From a virus: DNA of 22,532 nucleotides. The DNA is taken from IMG/VR virus record IMGVR_UViG_3300021376_005134, positions 1 to 22,532 of that record; one strand, 5' to 3'. The notes beneath the pieces were generated by a model. That model was not told where the DNA came from. It ran no database searches and was given only the letters and a program-made list of their open reading frames with translations. Within the stretch, counting starts at the first letter, position 1. Each line of letters opens with the position of its first letter. The position numbers and the translations under genes were made by a program. This document shows, piece after piece, positions 1-6,906 of the stretch.

Positions 1-396
1 AAATCCCACGACAATACCACCTTGTATTTGAGCCCCTGTACCATCATAGTTGGCAGCACTATTTGATTTAAACCCTTGCAATACCAACATTGCTGTTGGT
101 ACCCCTACCCAGCTACTACTTAAATTGTTAACAGTAGAATATGTACTATTCCAATTAGGGCTGTTATTAATTATTGTTGCAGATAAAGTTGCCGTATTTA
201 CCGTATTGTTTATTTGTGCGCTTGAAATACTTAAGATAGATGTATAAAAATCGGTTTGATCTGCGGAAATAACAATAGTACTCCACGGTACAAGATTTAA
301 CGTCCCATTGTTTATAAGAAGATAGTCTGTGGGGTTAATACCTTGCTGTATAGGTATATTATTTATCGGGGTTTCTTTTGGTAATACTGTTGCCAT
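1..396 (-). CDS. Fibre-like phage structural protein, N-terminal part (runs off the left edge)
   Basis: An open frame on the minus strand starts at ATG 396-394 and stays open for 132 codons to base 1, so the C-terminus lies outside the window. It begins MATVLPKETPINNIPIQ and is rich in Asn, Ser and Thr. Residues 78-96 contain an N-S-P-N-W-N-S-T-Y-S-T-V stretch followed by S-S-S-W. W-N-S-x-Y-x-T-V plus a second Trp is the kind of repeat unit I associate with long fibre or baseplate-associated proteins of marine myoviruses; this is family resemblance, not a database hit. There is no signal peptide. The gene is divergent from the sugar cassette, and a late-promoter-like AATAAATA lies just before its start at 403-410. 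It is very likely a virion protein; which one cannot be said from this fragment. Confidence 0.6.
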   Translation of the reverse strand, partial: MATVLPKETPINNIPIQQGINPTDYLLINNGTLNLVPWSTIVISADQTDFYTSILSISSAQINNTVNTATLSATIINNSPNWNSTYSTVNNLSSSWVGVPTAMLVLQGFKSNSAANYDGTGAQIQGGIVVGF

Positions 397-402
397 TTTA
401 AT

Positions 403-410
403 TATTTATT
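403..410 (-). promoter_or_regulatory. Late-promoter-like octamer for the minus-strand structural gene
   Basis: Read on the minus strand the bases are AATAAATA, a 7/8 match to the T4 late promoter box TATAAATA, six bases before the ATG. The downstream bases (ATTAAA) match those after the box before the gene at 15168 (CATAAATAATTAAA), so the two leaders look related. AT-rich DNA gives such matches by chance; the positional agreement raises confidence. Confidence 0.45.
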
Positions 411-424
411 TCTAAAAAATAGTT

Positions 425-432
425 TATAAATT
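425..432 (+). promoter_or_regulatory. Possible late-type promoter box for the sugar cassette
   Basis: TATAAATT, 7/8 to TATAAATA, ends five bases before the ATG at 438, in the 41-base gap between divergent genes. No convincing -35 hexamer lies at sigma-70 spacing. If real, the sugar cassette is transcribed late. The assignment is weak because the gap is AT-rich. Confidence 0.3.
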
Positions 433-437
433 GTATT

Positions 438-1220
438 ATGGATAAAATAGGTTTAGGTATTATTACATGTAATCGACCAGATTTCTTTAAAAAGTGTTAC
501 GATAGCATACCTAAAGAAAAAATCCACGAGTTAGTAGTTATTAATGATGGAAATGATATACAATTTAATTACGATACACACTATATTAAAAACGATAAAA
601 ATATCGGTGTGGGTGCTTCAAAAAATAAAGCACTTAAGTACCTTTTAGATAAAAAATGTGATTATTTGTTCCTAATTGAGGATGATATCATGGTTTCTAA
701 CGCAAATGTGTTTAATGAATATATTAGATACATAGAAAAAACTGGTATACACCATTTAATGTATGGTTACCATGGACCTGCTAATAAAATTAACGGTAAA
801 CCTAGACCGAGAATAGTGATTGACTATGGTGATAATGTTAATTTAGCACTCAATTATCATTGTGTAGGTGCTTTTTGTGTTTATAGTTCCCAATTACTTA
901 AAGATATAGGGTTATTTGATGAAAAGTTCCTAAATGCGTGGGAACATATAGATCATTCATATCAAGCTATTAAAAAAGGTTATTTACCAGGTTATTGGTG
1001 GTGGCCTGATATACAAGATTCGTACAATTACTTACAGGAACAAGCATGTTCAGAAGTTAGTTCAGCTATTAGACCACGTGCAGATTGGAAGCAAAATATT
1101 AAAGATGGTGCAGACTATTTTATCACCAAGCATTCTGCATTACCTTGGACTGTTACCGATATAAATGAAAAGACAGTAGTTAATAATCTACGTGAAATTA
1201 AAAAACACAGAACTATATAA
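438..1220 (+). CDS. GT-A glycosyltransferase (family 2-like)
   Basis: 260 residues. The N-terminus LGIITCNRPDFFKKCYDSI (about residues 6-24) is the nucleotide-binding start typical of family 2 glycosyltransferases. VVINDG at 33-38 and N-I-G-V-G-A-S-K-N at 55-63 follow in the expected order. The metal-binding DxD-type motif is E81-D82-D83 in LIEDD. A later W-E-H-I-D-H (168-173) fits the acidic acceptor/catalytic-base region of GT-A enzymes. It should transfer a sugar from a nucleotide-sugar donor in the cytoplasm of the infected cell; donor and acceptor are unknown. There is no membrane segment. It is the first gene of the plus-strand sugar cassette, five bases before the next gene. All key residues appear intact. 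Confidence 0.85.
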   Translation: MDKIGLGIITCNRPDFFKKCYDSIPKEKIHELVVINDGNDIQFNYDTHYIKNDKNIGVGASKNKALKYLLDKKCDYLFLIEDDIMVSNANVFNEYIRYIEKTGIHHLMYGYHGPANKINGKPRPRIVIDYGDNVNLALNYHCVGAFCVYSSQLLKDIGLFDEKFLNAWEHIDHSYQAIKKGYLPGYWWWPDIQDSYNYLQEQACSEVSSAIRPRADWKQNIKDGADYFITKHSALPWTVTDINEKTVVNNLREIKKHRTI

Positions 1221-1225
1221 TTATT

Positions 1226-2035
1226 ATGTTAAGTTTTATTACACCTATATCAATAGACAATGAAGAACGTATAGTAAATATTGAGCAATGTGTAAATTAC
1301 TATACTAATAATTTTAATATCAAAACAGAATTCATACTCGTAGAACAATCACCGATTAACCAAAGCGTAAAACACACTTATATAAACAATATAGATAAAT
1401 TTATACATATAAAATCCGACAATTCTTTTAAAAAAACTAAATCATACAATCAAGGAGCAAAAATTGCAGATGGTAACGTATTATGTTTTTTAGATTCTGA
1501 TATTTTTGTTAATAAACAAACTATAGAACTATTATACAATCAGGTTTTAACCAATGATGGGTTATTTTTAGGTTATAATGGTGTAGCAATATATACCACC
1601 CAATTAGGTAAAGGTAAATTTATTAATTCAATTACTAAATCTAATTGGGTAGATGTATGCTCTTTAATTGATTTTAATAATTTAAAAACAAATTATTATA
1701 CTGACAATTATTTGGTAGGCAATACCAAGGCAGTGGGTGGGTGTTTAATGATGAACAAACCCACCTTTAATAAAATTAAAGGTTTTAACCCTAATTTCAT
1801 AGGTTGGGGTTATGAAGATAATGAAATTATTTCAAGAGCAAGAATACTTGATATACCTATTTCAAAAGTTAGCAACCAAAGTGATATACTTATACATTTA
1901 TGGCATGATGTAGCTAATGTAGATAAAAGCAGACATTCTTATTATAGAAATAATGAAAATGAAGTTAGAAAAATTGAAGCTATGAATAAATTACAATTGG
2001 AGGAATATATAAAAACATGGAACATACACGCGTAA
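1226..2035 (+). CDS. GT-A glycosyltransferase with galactosyltransferase-like C-terminal motif
   Basis: 269 residues. It starts MLSFITPISIDNEERI, and K-S-Y-N-Q-G-A at 72-78 precedes the metal-binding D90-S91-D92 in CFLDSDIFV. G-G-C-L-M-M at 171-176 and G-W-G-Y-E-D-N-E at 193-200 match the conserved C-terminal block of beta-1,4-galactosyltransferase-like and polypeptide GalNAc-transferase-like GT-A enzymes (Pfam Glyco_transf_7C type), where the E-D pair is catalytic. A later histidine-rich H-L-W-H-D is also typical, as a metal ligand. The GalNAc-transferase resemblance is of interest because that fold initiates mucin O-glycosylation in animals, but the family is broad and the acceptor cannot be inferred. 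The last 19 bases overlap the next gene in another frame. Confidence 0.82.
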   Translation: MLSFITPISIDNEERIVNIEQCVNYYTNNFNIKTEFILVEQSPINQSVKHTYINNIDKFIHIKSDNSFKKTKSYNQGAKIADGNVLCFLDSDIFVNKQTIELLYNQVLTNDGLFLGYNGVAIYTTQLGKGKFINSITKSNWVDVCSLIDFNNLKTNYYTDNYLVGNTKAVGGCLMMNKPTFNKIKGFNPNFIGWGYEDNEIISRARILDIPISKVSNQSDILIHLWHDVANVDKSRHSYYRNNENEVRKIEAMNKLQLEEYIKTWNIHA

Positions 2036-2841
2036 AAATAAATTTAAGAGATAAAAATTTTGTAGGTGACGATAGTAGTTGTCACAAATCTAGTAGTAAA
2101 TATATAAACTGGGTAAGGGATAATACCCCGGTTAGTAATTCTGTATTCATAACAGATTTATGTTTACCTGATATATTACGTGCGTCTAAATCTATTAAAC
2201 GTAAAGTAGCATGGATACTTGAACCTAAAGCAATACACCCTCAAGTATATACATGGGTAGAACAGAATAATAGACTGTTTGATTATGTTTTAACATTTGA
2301 TGAAGATTTAGTAAATAAAGGGGAAAATTATTTGTATTACCCTCATGGTAGATGTTGGATACCTAAAGATCATATTTGTAAGGAAAAAACTAAACGAGTT
2401 AGTATTATTGCAAGTTCTAAAAATTATACTGTAGGTCACAAACTAAGGCATGAAATTATAAATAAATTAGCACAAAAACACGAAATTGACGTTTATGGGT
2501 ATGGTTATAAACCAGTTGAAAATAAAACGAGTGCCTTAGATGATTATCAATTTTCCATAACTATAGAAAATAGTATACAACCTGGTTATTGGACAGAAAA
2601 AGTGGTGGATTGTTTTGCAACAAAAACGGTACCAATATTTTGGGGTGATAGATCAATAGGTAAACATTTTTGTGATGACGGTATAGTGTATTTCGATAGT
2701 GTTGAACACTTAGATGAGATACTTGCTAATAACGAGCTACCAGTAAATAAAAATGCTATTGATGCTAATGCTGCATTAGTTGAAAAATACAGAGTGCCAG
2801 AAGATTGGATTTTTGTAAATTATCCTTGGTTATTTGTATGA
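2017..2841 (+). CDS. GT10 (alpha-1,3-fucosyltransferase family) glycosyltransferase
   Basis: 274 residues. The C-terminal half carries the donor-binding signature of family 10: Y-Q-F-S-I-T-I-E-N-S (177-186), G-Y-W-T-E-K (190-195) and V-P-I-F-W-G (205-210), in the right order and spacing. In characterised members this block binds GDP-fucose, with the E and K essential. The N-terminal half (about 40-120) has the acceptor-side pattern, for example V-A-W-I-L-E-P at 64-70. It probably transfers a GDP-linked sugar. No GDP-fucose synthase is visible here, but GDP-mannose 3,5-epimerase is encoded at 5908, and its product GDP-L-galactose is structurally a 6-hydroxy analogue of GDP-L-fucose. The start at 2017 is preceded by GGAGGA at 1999-2004, one of the few Shine-Dalgarno-like stretches here. 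The stop overlaps the next start (ATGA). Confidence 0.85.
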   Translation: MEHTRVKINLRDKNFVGDDSSCHKSSSKYINWVRDNTPVSNSVFITDLCLPDILRASKSIKRKVAWILEPKAIHPQVYTWVEQNNRLFDYVLTFDEDLVNKGENYLYYPHGRCWIPKDHICKEKTKRVSIIASSKNYTVGHKLRHEIINKLAQKHEIDVYGYGYKPVENKTSALDDYQFSITIENSIQPGYWTEKVVDCFATKTVPIFWGDRSIGKHFCDDGIVYFDSVEHLDEILANNELPVNKNAIDANAALVEKYRVPEDWIFVNYPWLFV

Positions 2842-3518
2842 AATATCTTATTAAACAACCTGCAGGTATTGGTGATATTTTCTTTTTACAGAAAGTAGCA
2901 ACCAAATTAGCTAAACGCGGTGATACAGTTGTATGGCCTGTAAAGAATGAAATTTTTCCATTAACTGAATATATTGTACAACCAAATGTATTATATATTA
3001 GAGAAAATTGCGACTCTCTTAAGCATTACGAAAAAGATGCAACACCATTAGAGTTTGAAAGTGCAGATAAACATTTCTCAGGGTCGGTAATGTTGGCTAA
3101 ATATAAACTGATTCAAACTGAATGGAATGACTGGGTTGAATATTTTAACTTTAACCGTAATAAAGAAAAAGAAGATTATGTTTATTATGATGTTTGTAAG
3201 TTGAAAGACGGTGATAAATTTATATTCGTAAATAGAAACTACGGCACACAACCTAATTTTCAAGTCTGTAAGTATATAAATTTAGATAAATTTACCGGTA
3301 AAATTGCTGAAATGCAATTTTTAAATGATATTACATTATTCGATTGGTGTAAAGTAATTGAGAATGCAACTGAAATACATACTGTAGAAACATCTCTAAA
3401 CTACATTATAGAAAAATTGGATATTAAAGGTAGTCTAAATATGTATTCAAAATGGACACCACCACATTATGAGCATATTAAAATGCTCTTTAAAAAACCG
3501 TGGAGGTATAATTATTGA
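2838..3518 (+). CDS. GT9/GT-B-like protein of unknown function in the sugar cassette
   Basis: 226 residues from ATG 2838, which overlaps the previous stop as ATGA. A longer reading from 2805 is possible but would add 11 residues inside the upstream gene. The N-terminus MKYLIKQPAGIGDIFFLQK has G10-I-G-D13, like the G-x-G-D opening of heptosyltransferase-type (GT9) enzymes. Near the C-terminus H-T-V-E-T-S-L-N-Y-I-I-E-K-L resembles the D-[ST]-S-region of GT-B folds. The rest has many aromatic and Lys residues and no transmembrane helix. Position within a run of glycosyltransferases supports a sugar-related role. I cannot assign a reaction; it may be a non-catalytic member. Confidence 0.6.
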   Translation: MKYLIKQPAGIGDIFFLQKVATKLAKRGDTVVWPVKNEIFPLTEYIVQPNVLYIRENCDSLKHYEKDATPLEFESADKHFSGSVMLAKYKLIQTEWNDWVEYFNFNRNKEKEDYVYYDVCKLKDGDKFIFVNRNYGTQPNFQVCKYINLDKFTGKIAEMQFLNDITLFDWCKVIENATEIHTVETSLNYIIEKLDIKGSLNMYSKWTPPHYEHIKMLFKKPWRYNY

Positions 3519-3521
3519 TTT

Positions 3522-4139
3522 ATGGGTGATATTAAAAGATTCGATATAGCAAACATTTTAAATAAATCAAACATTAAAACGTTTTGCGAAACCGGTACAC
3601 TTCTAGGTGATGCAATTGCTCACACTTGCAATTTTCCATTTGAAAAAATTATTTCAATCGAAATAATGCCAGAATATGTTAAGAATGCACGTAAAAGATT
3701 TGAAAAAGATCCAAGAGTTGATATAGTTGAAGGTGATAGTTCAATTATTTTACCTGATATTCTAACTAAAATTAACACCAACTGTTTATTCTGGTTAGAT
3801 GCTCATTTTCCAGGAGCAGATTTAAAACATAGAAGGTATGATGAAGAAAAAAATACTGATACCCGCGCACCTCTTAAAAAGGAGTTAACACATATTAAAC
3901 AACGGGTGGGTCTATTCAACGATGTTATTATTATTGATGACCTGTGGATTTATGAAGAAGGACCATTTGAATGGGGAACATTTAATGCACATATGAAGAG
4001 ATATCATAACGGGGAACGTAGAGAAGATATTTGCGGTGAAGATAGTTCATTCATCTACAATTTGTATAGTGAAACACATACAATTAAGAAGTTAAACAAT
4101 GATCAAGGTTATTTAATTTTAATACCTAAAGAAATATGA
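3522..4139 (+). CDS. Class I SAM-dependent methyltransferase-like protein
   Basis: 205 residues. The Rossmann-type order is visible: motif I as C-E-T-G-T-L-L-G-D (22-30); an acidic residue ending beta-2 in I-I-S-I-E47; V-E-G-D-S-S at 69-74; W-L-D-A-H-F-P-G (91-98) as a motif-IV-like strand; and V-I-I-I-D-D-L-W further on. This matches FkbM/Methyltransf_24-like enzymes often found next to glycosyltransferases, where they O-methylate sugars or peptides. The motif I is E-T-G-T rather than the common E-x-G-x-G, so SAM binding is probable but not certain. It starts three bases after the preceding stop; a GGAGG at 3502-3506 is rather far upstream (15 bases). Substrate unknown. Confidence 0.65.
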   Translation: MGDIKRFDIANILNKSNIKTFCETGTLLGDAIAHTCNFPFEKIISIEIMPEYVKNARKRFEKDPRVDIVEGDSSIILPDILTKINTNCLFWLDAHFPGADLKHRRYDEEKNTDTRAPLKKELTHIKQRVGLFNDVIIIDDLWIYEEGPFEWGTFNAHMKRYHNGERREDICGEDSSFIYNLYSETHTIKKLNNDQGYLILIPKEI

Positions 4140-4218
4140 AAACAACTGAATGATAGATTTAAATATGTAAATAACTTTATGAAATCAACAAATACAAAAA
4201 ATTGGGGGTTAGCTAATT
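4140..4218. promoter_or_regulatory. Gap with a possible late-type box and tiny ORFs
   Basis: Nearly the only real gap in the sugar cassette (79 bases). TGTAAATA at 4166-4173 is a 7/8 match to the T4 late box. Three tiny frames follow the ATGA/overlap pattern: 4136-4153 (5 residues), 4150-4170 (6 residues) and 4179-4229 (16 residues, overlapping the next gene). They could be chance, a leader peptide, or remains of a decayed gene. A GGGGG run (4204-4208) lies ten bases before the ATG at 4219. Confidence 0.25.
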
Positions 4219-4884
4219 ATGTATTCTAATTTATACGTTTTATATTCTGGTCAATTAAGAGGTCATTCATTCTTAAGAGAGCAAAATACTAAAATTTTTA
4301 AGAGTATTTCACATAATCAGCATTATTTCTATTATTTACCACCAGAAGATAATATTAATTTAGGTAATGAGTGTAATGTATTATTTGAGGATGAAAATAT
4401 ATTTGAAGCAGTAAACAATATATCTAACCCCAATGGTATATCTACATATTCAGTGGATATTAAACTAAGTGAAAAGAACGGGTATAAACAACATTGTAAT
4501 CTAACAAGTTTTAAATTACAATGGTTAGGGGTTGAGAGGTGTTTTAAAATGGCACCAAAAGATGAAAATGGGTTGTATATACGCTGTAGACCGGATTTAA
4601 GAATCAACGTATTTGACCCTAAATGGTTAGAAGTTATAAAACCTAATAATATTATTATACCAAAAGAACATAGATTCACATGCGATAAATTTGCAATTGG
4701 GGATTATAACACAATGAGTACATATTGTGATTTTATCAATAATATTAATAAATGTAAAGATGGTAATTCAGAAAGTAAACTTGCTGAATATTTTAAATAT
4801 AATAATATCACAGTACATAAAAGAGATATTAATACGCAACTTTTCAATAAAGATGGAAATTTAAGAAGAGATTACTTATATTAA
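4219..4884 (+). CDS. SGQLR/RxRPD-type carbohydrate-associated protein (putative glycosyltransferase)
   Basis: 221 residues. The N-terminus has Y-V-L-Y-S-G-Q-L-R-G-H (6-16), then Y-I-R-C-R-P-D-L (120-127) and D-K-F-A-I-G-D (156-162) followed by T-M-S-T-Y. This triad (SGQxR, RxRxD, D-x-F-A-I-G) recurs in uncharacterised surface-carbohydrate proteins of bacteria and large DNA viruses; the R-P-D may play the part of a GT-A DxD motif. That assignment is from recalled family patterns and is inference. The protein has no signal peptide or membrane helix. Its stop TAA shares bases with the start of the next small ORF (TAATG). Confidence 0.55.
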   Translation: MYSNLYVLYSGQLRGHSFLREQNTKIFKSISHNQHYFYYLPPEDNINLGNECNVLFEDENIFEAVNNISNPNGISTYSVDIKLSEKNGYKQHCNLTSFKLQWLGVERCFKMAPKDENGLYIRCRPDLRINVFDPKWLEVIKPNNIIIPKEHRFTCDKFAIGDYNTMSTYCDFINNINKCKDGNSESKLAEYFKYNNITVHKRDINTQLFNKDGNLRRDYLY

Positions 4885-4979
4885 TGAAAAGGGAAAAACT
4901 ACTTATGCAGATTAGAAATAATGTACAGCAGTATCTTAGTCTTGACAATTTCAAAAAAATAATTACATCTTTAGTATGA
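4884..4979 (+). CDS. Small coupled ORF, 31 residues, unknown
   Basis: ATG 4884 overlaps the upstream stop (TAATG) and its own TGA (4977-4979) overlaps the next start (ATGA at 4976). The 31-residue product begins MKREKLLMQIRNNVQQYLSL and is basic with an amphipathic, helix-like pattern. It exactly fills what would otherwise be a 91-base gap in a cassette where neighbours overlap by the same rule. This is the main evidence that it is translated. No function is recognised. The alternative is that it is a coupling device that carries ribosomes to the STELLO-type gene. Confidence 0.45.
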   Translation: MKREKLLMQIRNNVQQYLSLDNFKKIITSLV

Positions 4980-5899
4980 ATGTGACAATAGTAACAACAA
5001 CAATTAACGAACCAACAAAAGCAACACTTAAATTTGCTAAAATAGCAAAAGACCGTAATTGGAAATTTTATGTAGTTGGAGACACTAAAACACCACATGA
5101 ATTGTATGAAAAGCTAGACGGTGTAACATATTTACACCCTGAATATCAAGAACGTAAATATAAGCAATTGAGTGATAGTATTGGGTGGAGATCAATACAA
5201 AGACGTAATATAGGTTTTGTAGAAGCTTACCACGAAAGCGGTGCTGATGTTATAGCAACAGTTGATGATGACAATATACCTTATGACGACTGGGGTAGTG
5301 ATATATACATAGGTAATACAATTGAATGTAGAGCTTATAAATCACCATATAATGTTTTCGACCCTCTTTCAGTTACTGATCACGAACATTTGTGGCATAG
5401 AGGTTACCCGTTAGATTTATTAGATCAAAGACGTTACGTAGATTATTTAGGTGAAAGTAAAATTACACCTTTAATCCAGGCTGATCTTTGGAATGGTGAC
5501 CCTGATATAGATGCTATTGCAAGGTTGACATACAAGCCTATTGTTAATTTTGACATGACAAGAACACCATTCTGGAGCACTTCTATCAGCCCATTTAATA
5601 GTCAAAATACTTTTATAAGTCGTAAGGTATTACCTAAGTATGCAGTATTACCTCATGTTGGTAGAATGGATGATATATGGGGTGGTTATATTACCCAACA
5701 CTATTTTCCAAACAGTGTAATTTACAATAGAGCAAGTGTATATCAGGATAGAAACGTTCAAGATCTTATTACCAATCTTGAAAAAGAAATAATTGGTTAT
5801 AGAAACACCTATAAATTATTAAATGATTTACCAAACTATATGAATTATTTACCTGATAATACAAAAATGTTTCTTGATATTTACTTTAATTCTTTTTAA
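4976..5899 (+). CDS. STELLO-type (DUF288) glycosyltransferase
   Basis: 307 residues. It starts V-T-I-V-T-T-T-I-N-E-P (3-13), a GT-A opening. The run Q-R-R-N-I-G-F at 75-81 precedes the metal-binding D97-D98-D99-N100 in T-V-D-D-D-N-I-P-Y. Downstream are G-Y-P-L-D-L-L (143-149), D-L-W-N-G-D-P-D-I-D-A-I (170-181), P-F-N-S-Q-N-T (206-212) and R-M-D-D-I-W-G-G-Y (230-238). These blocks match the STELLO/DUF288 family, relatives of reversibly glycosylated polypeptides. STELLO proteins are known from plants, where they act in cellulose synthesis; related soluble proteins occur in bacteria and viruses. Here there is no membrane anchor, so it acts in the cytoplasm. Donor and acceptor are unknown. It starts by ATGA overlap with the 31-residue ORF. 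Confidence 0.78.
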   Translation: MNVTIVTTTINEPTKATLKFAKIAKDRNWKFYVVGDTKTPHELYEKLDGVTYLHPEYQERKYKQLSDSIGWRSIQRRNIGFVEAYHESGADVIATVDDDNIPYDDWGSDIYIGNTIECRAYKSPYNVFDPLSVTDHEHLWHRGYPLDLLDQRRYVDYLGESKITPLIQADLWNGDPDIDAIARLTYKPIVNFDMTRTPFWSTSISPFNSQNTFISRKVLPKYAVLPHVGRMDDIWGGYITQHYFPNSVIYNRASVYQDRNVQDLITNLEKEIIGYRNTYKLLNDLPNYMNYLPDNTKMFLDIYFNSF

Positions 5900-5907
5900 T
5901 ATAACAT

Positions 5908-6906
5908 ATGAGTAAGACAGCTCTTGTATTGGGTGCAGGTGGTTTTATAGGTCATCATCTTGTTAACAGGTTAAAAGATGAAGGGTATTGGGTGAGAGGT
6001 GTTGATGTCAAATACCCTCAATTTGAATCAACAAGAGCTGATGAATTTATTATTGGTGATTTAATTGACCCTAAAGTCGTTAGTAGGGTTATGTTTACAC
6101 CTAATCAGCATAGCGAATGTGATATTGAAAACACGTTTACCGAAGTATATCAATTAGCAGCTGATATGGGTGGTGCTGGTTATATTTTTACCGGTGAAAA
6201 TGATGCAAATGTAATGTATAATTCTTCGTTAATTAACCTTAACGTTGCATATGAAGCTACTAAAAAGAATGTTAGAAAATTATTTTATTCTTCTTCAGCA
6301 TGTATATACCCAGAACACAATCAATTAGACCCTCAAAACCCTAATTGCGAAGAAAGTTCTGCTTACCCAGCAAACCCTGATAGTAGTTATGGTTGGGAAA
6401 AGTTATTTAGCGAAAGATTATATTTAGCATTCCATAGAAATTATAAGTTGAATATACGTATAGCAAGGTTTCACAATATATACGGACCATTAGGTACATA
6501 TACTGGTGGTAAAGAGAAGGCCCCGGCAGCCATTTGTAGAAAAATTGCTGAAGCTTCTGCAAATGGTGTTATTGAAGTGTGGGGTGATGGTACACAAACA
6601 CGTAGTTTTCTTTATGTAAGTGAATGCGTTGAAGGTATTAGAAGATTAATGAACAGCCCGTTTATTGGACCTGTCAATATTGGTTCAGACGAAATGGTGA
6701 CTATAAATGACTTAGTAAAGATGGTTATTGATATTTCAGGTAAAAATATAACTGTAAAACATATTAACGGTCCAACAGGGGTAAAAGGTCGTAATTCAGA
6801 TAATAGACTAATTGAATCTGAATTAAAATGGAAACCTAATTTCCCTCTTCAAAATGGTTTGCAACACACGTATCAGTGGATTAGTAAAGTTGTAGCTTTA
6901 CAATGA
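5908..6906 (+). CDS. GDP-mannose 3,5-epimerase (extended SDR family)
   Basis: 332 residues. The NAD-binding motif G-A-G-G-F-I-G is at 9-15. L-A-A-D-M-G-G (83-89), S-S-S-A-C-I-Y-P (128-135), Y161-G-W-E-K165, R-F-H-N-I-Y-G-P (187-194), G-G-K-E-K-A-P-A-A (200-208), W-G-D-G-T-Q-T-R-S-F and N-I-G-S-D-E-M-V match plant GDP-mannose 3,5-epimerase block by block. The catalytic set of the Arabidopsis enzyme (Cys145, Tyr174, Lys178, Lys217) maps to Cys132, Tyr161, Lys165 and Lys204 with identical spacing (29, 4 and 39 residues). The enzyme converts GDP-D-mannose to GDP-L-galactose, with GDP-L-gulose as a second product. It would supply an L-sugar donor to the neighbouring transferases, the GT10-like one being the best candidate. 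Its stop overlaps the next start by ATGA. Confidence 0.88.
   Translation: MSKTALVLGAGGFIGHHLVNRLKDEGYWVRGVDVKYPQFESTRADEFIIGDLIDPKVVSRVMFTPNQHSECDIENTFTEVYQLAADMGGAGYIFTGENDANVMYNSSLINLNVAYEATKKNVRKLFYSSSACIYPEHNQLDPQNPNCEESSAYPANPDSSYGWEKLFSERLYLAFHRNYKLNIRIARFHNIYGPLGTYTGGKEKAPAAICRKIAEASANGVIEVWGDGTQTRSFLYVSECVEGIRRLMNSPFIGPVNIGSDEMVTINDLVKMVIDISGKNITVKHINGPTGVKGRNSDNRLIESELKWKPNFPLQNGLQHTYQWISKVVALQ

Noticed and set aside
50-247. Plus-strand ORF of 65 codons
   Set aside because: It lies inside the longer open minus-strand structural gene (396 to 1), has no recognisable pattern and ignores the divergent promoter layout.
2805-2837. Longer N-terminus for the GT9-like gene
   Set aside because: The 11 extra residues lie inside the upstream gene. 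ATG 2838 gives the typical MKYLIKQPAGIGD start and the ATGA overlap used throughout the cassette.
4332-5098. Minus-strand ORFs of 115 and 84 codons
   Set aside because: They lie opposite well-supported genes, and their aromatic- and Cys-rich composition is that of reversed AT-rich codons.
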